Origin: a virus
Virus record (IMG/VR): IMGVR_UViG_3300047557_002289
Coordinates: 1-29,675 of that record
DNA length: 29,675 bases
Reading direction: 5' to 3' (one strand)
Shown here: piece by piece, positions 15,362-21,527 of the stretch
How positions within the stretch are numbered: the first letter of the stretch is position 1
Layout of the letters: every line of letters starts with the position of its first letter
Position numbers and translations under genes: made by a program
Notes under the pieces: model-generated
The model's database searches: none
What the model was told of the DNA's origin: nothing
The model's input: only the letters and a program-made list of their open reading frames with translations

Positions 15362-17101
15362 ATGTGGTTTTTATCTTTTAATATTCATCACGATTCTGCT
15401 GTAACGTTAATGAACGACACTGAAGTCGTTCTTCATATCGAAGAGGAAAGAATATCTCATAATAAACACGCTCGCTTTCCTCTTCATGTTTTACAATTAA
15501 TTCAGAAATATACTAAAGTTATTGATTATTGTTCCTATACGCACCTATGGGACTTTAATACAGATCCTACTGTGTATATTAAATACCTTGATGATTTTTG
15601 TGGTTTAGAAAAAGTTTATGATGTTCGATCAGCAGAACATCATCATTCTTTACACGCATCTTGTGCTTTTTATCATTCTGACTTTGATGAAGCAGTTGTT
15701 GTAGTTTTAGATGGAGCGGGAGCAGATCATCATTATGGAAAAGAAAATGAAACTATTTTTAAAATGGTTAAAAATAGTGATACTCCAGCACCAGAAATTT
15801 TATATCAATCTGTAGTAGGTAGTGGTATTGTTAAAAGTAATGAAAACAAACCTATTCCCAAATATGTAAATCCTAAAAAAACTGTTGGGGCAGGAATGGT
15901 TTATTCTGCTGCCACAGAATGGTTAGGATGGTCAGGTTTAGATTGTGGAAAAACAATGGGTCTTGCACCTTATGGTGAGGAAGATAAAAATATTAAACCA
16001 ATGTTAGCAAAATCTGGTGGAGTTGATGGAAGATTTGGTTTAGTTAGTTATCACAACGTAGAAAACATTGGTGTGATGTTAAAGGGATATGAATATATTG
16101 AGGCTTCTGAACCTATTTCAGGATATTCAGACCTTAATGGAATAACGATAGAAATGAAAATGCTTGCGGGAAGAGCAGACTATGGCGAAGAAGAATTGGA
16201 ACGTAGAAGAAGAAATTTTGCTTATAAAATTCAGAAAGAATATGAAGAGTATTTAATTCATCTTTGCAAAAAAGCTTTATCTTTATCTGGTTCTAAAAAT
16301 CTTATTTTGACGGGTGGGTGTGCATTAAATTGTGTTGCTAATTATAAGTTACTTAAATCTTTGCCAGAAGATGTTAAACTTTATGTAGAACCAATATCGT
16401 CTGATGGTGGAGTATCAATGGGTGCAGTCTTTAATTTAGTATCAAAAGCATATCCTGATAAGCAGAATGATTTAAAAATAAAAAATCTCTATCTTGGACA
16501 ACAAATGAAATATGATTATGAATTAAATGATGGTGAAACCGAGCAACAAATTACTCCCCAAGAAGTTGCACAACTTTTGGTGGATGGAAATATAGTTGCT
16601 ATCGCACAAGGGAGATCTGAGGCAGGTCCTAGAGCACTTGGTAATCGCTCTATTTTATTTGATCCTAGACATCCACAAGGTAAAGATATAGTCAATCGAG
16701 TTAAAAAGAGAGAATACTTTAGACCTTTTGCAGGAACTGTTCTTTTGGAACACGCTAGAGATTGGTTTGATATGGATCGTCTTGACGAAAGTCCTTTTAT
16801 GATGTATGCTATAGATGTATTGCCTGAAAAGCAAAAAGAAATACCTGCCATTACTCACGTCGATGGAACTTGTAGAGTTCAGACTCTTACAAAAGAGCAG
16901 AATGAAAACTATTATAATCTAATAGAAGAGTTTTATAAACTGACAGGAGTGCCGATTGTTTTTAATACTTCATTCAATTTGGCAGGTGATACTATTGTTG
17001 AGACTATAGAAGACGCATTTAGAACTCTCAGAAATAGTGAAATTGAGTATCTTTATTTACCAGAAATTAGAAAATTAATTAAAGTACCTAATAACCTATG
17101 A
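15362..17101 (+). CDS. NodU/CmcH-family carbamoyltransferase 2, 579 aa
   Basis: This gene has the same domain order as its neighbour: HxxxH (94-98), DGAG (117-120), a 'GGCALNCVANYKLL' motif, GRSEAGPRALGNRSI, REYFRPFAG, HVDGTCRVQTLTKEQNENYY and PIVFNTSFNLAGD. The sequence between these motifs differs, notably a charged insert (GREDYGEEELERRRRNF-like, near 265-285) and a different 140-180 region, so the acceptor may differ. Arg is coded by AGA in about 16 of 22 cases, against CGT in gene 1, so the pair probably did not arise by a recent local duplication. Its start is coupled to the previous stop (TGATAATG), and the stop overlaps the next gene as ATGA. Confidence 0.92.
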   Translation: MWFLSFNIHHDSAVTLMNDTEVVLHIEEERISHNKHARFPLHVLQLIQKYTKVIDYCSYTHLWDFNTDPTVYIKYLDDFCGLEKVYDVRSAEHHHSLHASCAFYHSDFDEAVVVVLDGAGADHHYGKENETIFKMVKNSDTPAPEILYQSVVGSGIVKSNENKPIPKYVNPKKTVGAGMVYSAATEWLGWSGLDCGKTMGLAPYGEEDKNIKPMLAKSGGVDGRFGLVSYHNVENIGVMLKGYEYIEASEPISGYSDLNGITIEMKMLAGRADYGEEELERRRRNFAYKIQKEYEEYLIHLCKKALSLSGSKNLILTGGCALNCVANYKLLKSLPEDVKLYVEPISSDGGVSMGAVFNLVSKAYPDKQNDLKIKNLYLGQQMKYDYELNDGETEQQITPQEVAQLLVDGNIVAIAQGRSEAGPRALGNRSILFDPRHPQGKDIVNRVKKREYFRPFAGTVLLEHARDWFDMDRLDESPFMMYAIDVLPEKQKEIPAITHVDGTCRVQTLTKEQNENYYNLIEEFYKLTGVPIVFNTSFNLAGDTIVETIEDAFRTLRNSEIEYLYLPEIRKLIKVPNNL

Positions 17102-17508
17102 AAAAAGTATTTGTTAACGGAACATTTGACCTTCTTCACGTTGGTCATCTTGAACTATTAAACTATGCTCGTCAGCAAGGTGATTATTTGGTCGTTGGTT
17201 TGGATTGTGACGAGCGAGTCAAACAACTTAAAGGACCAGGACGACCAATTCACAATCAACTCGAAAGAATGCATATGCTTATGAACATTCGAGCAGTTGA
17301 TGAGGTTGTTATTTTTCTGAGTGATGATGGTTTAGAAGATCTAGTAAGTCGAGTAAGTCCAGACCTTATGATCGTTGGATCAGACTGGAAAGGAAAACCT
17401 ATTATTGGTTCAGAGTACGCAAAAGAGGTTCGTTTTTATGATAGGCTACCCAACTTTTCAACAACAAACATCATTAAAAGTATTATTGATCGGAGAGACT
17501 TGCTCTGA
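17098..17508 (+). CDS. HldE/RfaE-type nucleotidyltransferase, 136 aa
   Basis: The nucleotidyltransferase fold with HVGH (14-17) in 'GTFDLLHVGHLELLNYAR', plus 'VVGLDCDERVKQLKGPGRP' and 'PDLMIVGSDW', matches the C-terminal half of HldE, which makes ADP-heptose from heptose 1-phosphate and ATP. A glycerol-3-phosphate cytidylyltransferase-like enzyme (CDP-activated polyol) is a real alternative, since the folds are shared. The gene overlaps the carbamoyltransferase by 4 bases and the kinase by 71. Bacterial HldE has kinase then nucleotidyltransferase in one chain; here the two are separate genes in the reverse order. Confidence 0.85.
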   Translation: MKKVFVNGTFDLLHVGHLELLNYARQQGDYLVVGLDCDERVKQLKGPGRPIHNQLERMHMLMNIRAVDEVVIFLSDDGLEDLVSRVSPDLMIVGSDWKGKPIIGSEYAKEVRFYDRLPNFSTTNIIKSIIDRRDLL

Positions 17509-18226
17509 TGAATTTGTTTATGGTGAATGTACTAGATTAAATCCAGAATCTCCTGTTCCTGTTCTTAACTTCAAAAGAAAAGAAGTTAAGGCAGGAATGT
17601 CTGCTAATGTTCTTGAGAATCTCAAAGCATTTGGCGTCAATGTGCGGCATTTAACTAATCGGGAAAAAATTACAAAGACAAGATATGTCGATGAAAGATA
17701 TAATCATCATCTTTTAAGAGTTGATGAAGATATTATTGTAGATCATTTTAGAGATTTTTTACCAGAACAAAATTTTGATGCTGTAGTTATTTCTGATTAT
17801 GCTAAAGGTTTTATTACCGTAGATAAATTAATTGAGATTGTAGAAACTTATAGTTGTCCTATTTTTGTAGATACTAAAAAAGTTACTCTGCCAGATGCCC
17901 CTCATTGCTTCATTAAAATTAATGAAACGGAGTCAAAAAGACTGAGAGGTAGACCAGAAAATTTAATCATCACTCTTGGTGAGAGAGGTGCCCTCTATAA
18001 AGATAAGATTTATCGTGGTGACAAAGTTAATGTTTTCGATGTTGTTGGTGCAGGAGATACTTTTCTTGCTGCATTGACATATTATTATTTGATGACAAAT
18101 AACATACATCATGCTATACTGTTTGCTAACAAGGCAGCTGCTATTGCTGTCCAACATCCTGGAACTTACGTTTTAACAAAAGATGACGTTGACCTATTGT
18201 GTAGATATAGATGGGACGATCTGTGA
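17438..18226 (+). CDS. PfkB-family sugar kinase (HldE/RfaE1-like), 262 aa
   Basis: The protein follows the kinase half of HldE: 'KVLLIGETCSDEFVYGE' and 'RLNPESPVPVL' (about 14-44), then DYAKGF (120-125), FVDTKK (143-148), KINETE (160-165), ITLGERGA (178-185) and DVVGAGDTF (201-209), with Asp207 as catalytic base. HldE-kinase phosphorylates D-glycero-D-manno-heptose 7-phosphate to the 1,7-bisphosphate. It is about 50 residues shorter than the bacterial kinase domain and lacks part of the usual N-terminal and lid region. ATG 17438 is chosen because AAAAGAGG lies 9 bases upstream; it lies inside the preceding gene in another frame. ATG 17375 is a longer but weaker option. Overlaps the HAD gene by 44 bases. 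Confidence 0.82.
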   Translation: MIGYPTFQQQTSLKVLLIGETCSDEFVYGECTRLNPESPVPVLNFKRKEVKAGMSANVLENLKAFGVNVRHLTNREKITKTRYVDERYNHHLLRVDEDIIVDHFRDFLPEQNFDAVVISDYAKGFITVDKLIEIVETYSCPIFVDTKKVTLPDAPHCFIKINETESKRLRGRPENLIITLGERGALYKDKIYRGDKVNVFDVVGAGDTFLAALTYYYLMTNNIHHAILFANKAAAIAVQHPGTYVLTKDDVDLLCRYRWDDL

Positions 18227-18521
18227 TAAACCTCCTCATATGCACCATGATGGGGACTATTCTTATTCAGTTCCAAAATTAGACCGTATCAAAAAAATTA
18301 ATCAATTGTATGATCAAGGAAACTATATCATATATTTGACTGCAAGAGGGATGGGAAGGCATAAAAATTCTCGTATGCTTGCACATAAAAATTTTTATGA
18401 GTTAACATATCAACAATTAAAATCTTGGGGATGTAAATTTCACGAACTGCATATGGGAAAACCAGCAGCACATTATTATATTGATGATAAGGGAGTAAAA
18501 GATAATGATTTTTTTGTTTAA
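18183..18521 (+). CDS. HAD-superfamily phosphatase, 112 aa
   Basis: A small HAD hydrolase: CVDIDGTIC carries the nucleophile and general acid Asp8/Asp10, TARG (53-56) is motif II, Lys93 (MGKP) is motif III, and YIDDKG (99-104) is the Mg-binding motif IV. At 112 residues it has no cap domain, like capsule-biosynthesis phosphatases. In this context it may remove a phosphate from a sugar bisphosphate, the job GmhB does in the heptose pathway, but it is not recognisably GmhB. The gene overlaps the kinase (44 bases) and the next oxygenase (17 bases), so all are translated together. Confidence 0.82.
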   Translation: MTLTYCVDIDGTICDKPPHMHHDGDYSYSVPKLDRIKKINQLYDQGNYIIYLTARGMGRHKNSRMLAHKNFYELTYQQLKSWGCKFHELHMGKPAAHYYIDDKGVKDNDFFV

Positions 18522-19104
18522 TAGAGATGATGATAACTCAAGTTGGGTAATTGAATCTGTTAAAAGACTTGATCCTTTAATCATTTCTAAAATAGAATTT
18601 TATGTTGAGAGTCATAAAGATCAGATACAGGATGGTCGCACGGTAGATCCTCGTGGAAATGATGGTAGCATAGATCTCAGAAGTTCACGTATTATGTGGC
18701 TTTCTGAAGAAAATAAATTTGATTATCTTTATAAAGAAATGGCAGGAATCATTAATCATATTAATGACCATTGTTATAAGTATTCTCTGTATGGATTTGA
18801 GAGTTTTCAGTATAGTGAATATCATTCTTCAGAGAATGGGCATTATACTTGGCATATGGATACTTCTGTTCGTGGGGGACAACAACACGTTCGAAAATTA
18901 TCGTTTAGTGCGGGATTAAATGATGCTTCAGAGTATGAAGGTGGTGAACTTGAGTTTTGGTTAGGACCAGAACCAATTCAATATAGGTTAAAGAAGGGAC
19001 AAATTATTGTGTTCCCATCTTATCTCCTACATAGAGTAGCACCAGTGACTAAAGGTGTTCGCAAAACATTAGTTGGTTGGAGTCGAGGACCTAATTTTGT
19101 ATGA
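18505..19104 (+). CDS. 2OG-Fe(II) oxygenase, PKHD/prolyl hydroxylase-like, 199 aa
   Basis: Iron ligands are HMD at 117-119 and His176 (PSYLLHRVAPV), and Arg186 (VRKTLVGW) binds 2-oxoglutarate. GGELEF (146-151) and the strand 'KKGQIIVFPSYLLHRVAPVT' match PKHD-type hydroxylases (PiuC-like group). It likely hydroxylates a protein residue or sugar using Fe(II), O2 and 2-oxoglutarate. GGAG lies about 12 bases before the ATG. It overlaps the HAD gene by 17 bases and the cupin gene by 4 bases (ATGA). With the genes at 2110 and 11849, this is the third such enzyme here. Confidence 0.87.
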   Translation: MIFLFNRDDDNSSWVIESVKRLDPLIISKIEFYVESHKDQIQDGRTVDPRGNDGSIDLRSSRIMWLSEENKFDYLYKEMAGIINHINDHCYKYSLYGFESFQYSEYHSSENGHYTWHMDTSVRGGQQHVRKLSFSAGLNDASEYEGGELEFWLGPEPIQYRLKKGQIIVFPSYLLHRVAPVTKGVRKTLVGWSRGPNFV

Positions 19105-19463
19105 CCGATATTAAGTACGTTCCCAAAGGTTGGGGATATGAAAAATGGATTGCTAATAGTGAAGAGTATTGCGGCAAACTTTTATTCATTTTAAAAGATA
19201 GAAGATGCTCCTATCATTATCATAAACTTAAAGACGAAACCTTTTACGTTCAGTCAGGTGCTATTCGTCTTTATTATGGTGTGAATGATGATTATGATAA
19301 TGCTAATCACATAGTTCTTGTTAAAGGTGATAAGTTCCACGTTCCTCGTGGAGTAAGACACCAAATGCTTGCACTCGAAGATACTGAGTTGTTTGAGTTC
19401 TCAACTCAGCACTTTGATGAAGATAGTTATAGAGTTATACCTGGAGATATTCTTCAACAGTAA
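19101..19463 (+). CDS. Cupin protein, type II phosphomannose isomerase-like, 120 aa
   Basis: Cupin motif 1 is HYHKLKDETFYVQSG (39-53; His39, His41, Glu46) and motif 2 is 'VPRGVRHQML' (81-90; His87). The opening 'VPKGWGYEKWIANSEEYCGKLL' is typical of sugar-phosphate isomerase-like or mannose-6-phosphate isomerase-type cupins associated with nucleotide-sugar clusters. It is a single-domain protein, so the metal and sugar substrate are not certain. It is the last plus-strand gene of the cassette, linked by an ATGA overlap to the oxygenase; its 3' end overlaps the convergent epimerase gene by 29 bases. No clear terminator is visible. Confidence 0.82.
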   Translation: MTDIKYVPKGWGYEKWIANSEEYCGKLLFILKDRRCSYHYHKLKDETFYVQSGAIRLYYGVNDDYDNANHIVLVKGDKFHVPRGVRHQMLALEDTELFEFSTQHFDEDSYRVIPGDILQQ

Positions 19464-20229
19464 TAAAAGGATAGTTTCCAATCCAGGACATATCAGCACA
19501 AGTATAATCTTGATATTTACCAACTAGATGCTCAGGGAAGGGGACATACTGTATATCTCCTCCCTCTTTTTTTGCGACGCATTCTGCAACGTGTTGGAAC
19601 GATACTGGATTACCTGTTCCGATGTCGTAGATACCACTTGGTTTATTATTATATAAAACGAGACGAGTTAAATCATTAACGCAAACAAAGTCACGATAGA
19701 ACTTATCAGATCCCTCAAAGAGATTTAGATATCCTTTTTCTCTAATCTGCCAAGTAAACTTGGAAACAGGACTTGCTTGATCTTTTTTATGATCTTCCCA
19801 ATCTCCATAGACATTAAAGTATCTGAATCCCTGAATATTTTTAAACTTGTCTATGTTGTCTTGTACCCAGTAATCTACTTGCAACTTTGAGATTGCATAG
19901 TAGTTCAGGGGGTTTACAGTACCATCAGTTTTGTTTCCATAAACAGATGCTGATGATGCATACTTGACTGGGATATTATACTCGATTGCTTTCTCAAATA
20001 ACTTGATTGAGAAGTCAACATTGTATGTGTGGATTTTGTTTATATCTTTTTCTACCGTACTAGAGATTGCTCCTTGATGAATTATTAGATGAACTCTTTC
20101 CCAATCTGTAAATTCTTCCAGGAATCTGAAACAATGACTCATATCAACTTTATATACTTGCTGACTCCATAATGAATCCCTAACAAAATGTTGCCCAATA
20201 AAACCTTTATATCCAGTCAGAAGGATCAT
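19435..20229 (-). CDS. hldD: HldD/RfaD-like ADP-glyceromanno-heptose 6-epimerase, 264 aa
   Basis: It is an extended short-chain dehydrogenase with the NAD(P)-binding TGYKGFIGQHF near the start, SSASVYG (about 92-98), and catalytic YxxxK (about Tyr111/Lys115). The signature 'GFRYFNVYGDWEDHKKDQAS' and 'LFEGSDKFYRDFVCVNDL' match HldD, which turns ADP-D-glycero-D-manno-heptose into the L-glycero form. It is about 45 residues shorter than the E. coli enzyme (310 aa). The start is put at ATG 20229; GTG 20235 would add two residues. A GGGGTGG run just upstream serves as the ribosome-binding site. It is the only minus-strand gene in the window and runs convergent to the cupin gene. A weak extended -10 (TGATAGAAT, 20254-20262 on the minus strand) may drive it. 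Confidence 0.85.
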   Translation of the reverse strand: MILLTGYKGFIGQHFVRDSLWSQQVYKVDMSHCFRFLEEFTDWERVHLIIHQGAISSTVEKDINKIHTYNVDFSIKLFEKAIEYNIPVKYASSASVYGNKTDGTVNPLNYYAISKLQVDYWVQDNIDKFKNIQGFRYFNVYGDWEDHKKDQASPVSKFTWQIREKGYLNLFEGSDKFYRDFVCVNDLTRLVLYNNKPSGIYDIGTGNPVSFQHVAECVAKKEGGDIQYVPFPEHLVGKYQDYTCADMSWIGNYPFITVEEYLQV

Positions 20230-20262
20230 AACCACCCCAATGCTATACTATGTATTCTATCA

Positions 20263-20270
20263 CATAAATA
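20263..20270 (+). promoter_or_regulatory. Late promoter motif CATAAATA
   Basis: It lies 23 bases before the GTG start of the next virion gene, in the divergent gap between that gene and the minus-strand epimerase, and is the obvious plus-strand signal there. Confidence 0.6.
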
Positions 20271-20293
20271 TTAAAAAAGATCTGTGTAGATAA

Positions 20294-21493
20294 GTGGCAA
20301 TAGGAAGACTTGCTTCATTAAAAACATCTTTAAGCACTGGCGGTGTTAATAAGAATGCAGAACTGTATTCTTTTTCTGGAGTCCTGTCAAATATATCAGT
20401 TCATATCACTAATCAGGGATTAGAAGATGCAAAAATTTTCGTTGGAATTGCATCAGGTAATATTTCTAACGTCTCCCAATCTGATTACTTAATTTATAAC
20501 AAAGATGTTGAGAGAAATGGCAACATTACATTATCCAACATAGGAATTAAAAGTGGTGATGTACTATTTTGTAAGTCGTCTAAAGCAGATGTTTCATTTA
20601 TTGTACAATCAACTTTTGATTATAATAATGTTTTAAATTATAATTTTTCTACTGGCATTTCAACCTCTTATGGTAAAGAAGGTTCTGGTATAACAACTGA
20701 AACTGGGTTCGTTATTAATAGAAATTTTTCTCTTTTTACATCAAAGAAAAACTCTTTAGTAAGTATAAAAATAATAAATCAAAATGTATCTGAAGAATGC
20801 AGATTTTTTGTAGGTCTTTCTTCAGTCGGTGCTTCTGATTTTTCTTCCAAAGATTATATTATCTACAATAAAAAACTGAAACCAAGAGAAGAATATATCT
20901 TGGAAGATATTGGAGTAGGAATAAATCAAAGTATTATTGCAAGGGCAAATAAAACAAATGTAAGTTTTAACGTCTCTTCAGTTCCTGCAAATGCATATGA
21001 AGGATTAATTAATTTTAATACAATTGGAATTGGAACTCAGTGGACAACATCCGTTGCTGGTATTCATACATCTGCAAATATTGGTATAGGATCTGCTACC
21101 CCATCATCAAAATTAGATGTATCTGGCGACATAAAAACATCTGGTGATATAAAAGTATCTGGTAATGCAAACGTATCTGGTATTGTAACTTCTGGACCAT
21201 TAAACGCACAATCCCTGACCGTTACTGGAGTTACAACTTCTTCAGGTGGATTTGTAGGAAATGTTTCAGGTGCAGTAAACACAACAGGCATTTCTACATT
21301 TGGGTCTTTATTAGTTGGTGTAAATACAAATGCTCAGGTTAGAGTATCTTCTGGTTCGACTGCACTAATAGTTTCTGGGGATGTTAATGTTTCTGGTATG
21401 AGTTCAGTTAATAATCTATATGTATCTGGAAACTTACTAGGTCCAGGAGTTGAATCAACAATATTAGCATACGCTATAGTTTTCGGATCATAA
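20294..21493 (+). CDS. Tail-fibre-type virion protein, 399 aa
   Basis: The start is a GTG (GTG-GCA-ATA-GGA, MAIGRL). Two tandem beta domains (about 33-106 and 154-229) share the pattern of the 106-aa protein at 6850-7170: 'V...I.N....A..FVG....I...DY.IYNK....G...L..IG...G......SS...VSF.V'. After residue 240 comes Gly/Ser/Thr-rich 'NIGIGSATPSSKLDVSGDI', then 'K-T/V-SG-D/N...VSG' repeats ending in '...TTSSGGFVGNVSG', the usual distal shaft of cyanomyovirus fibres. The closing part is 'ILAYAIVFGS'. It is driven by the CATAAATA late promoter; the TAA stop lies inside the next late promoter. Confidence 0.8.
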   Translation: MAIGRLASLKTSLSTGGVNKNAELYSFSGVLSNISVHITNQGLEDAKIFVGIASGNISNVSQSDYLIYNKDVERNGNITLSNIGIKSGDVLFCKSSKADVSFIVQSTFDYNNVLNYNFSTGISTSYGKEGSGITTETGFVINRNFSLFTSKKNSLVSIKIINQNVSEECRFFVGLSSVGASDFSSKDYIIYNKKLKPREEYILEDIGVGINQSIIARANKTNVSFNVSSVPANAYEGLINFNTIGIGTQWTTSVAGIHTSANIGIGSATPSSKLDVSGDIKTSGDIKVSGNANVSGIVTSGPLNAQSLTVTGVTTSSGGFVGNVSGAVNTTGISTFGSLLVGVNTNAQVRVSSGSTALIVSGDVNVSGMSSVNNLYVSGNLLGPGVESTILAYAIVFGS

Positions 21494-21496
21494 ATA
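21489..21496 (+). promoter_or_regulatory. Late promoter motif CATAAATA overlapping a stop codon
   Basis: The TAA stop of the previous gene (21491-21493) is part of the motif. The next ATG is 32 bases downstream. Confidence 0.6.
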
Positions 21497-21527
21497 CTCA
21501 AAAGTAGATTTTTGTGGGATATCATTA

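Noticed and set aside
20241-20249. TGCTATACT as a sigma70 promoter for the 20294 gene
   Set aside because: No -35 at 16-18 bases, and a good late motif (CATAAATA) lies closer to the start codon. The same string occurs inside the kinase gene.
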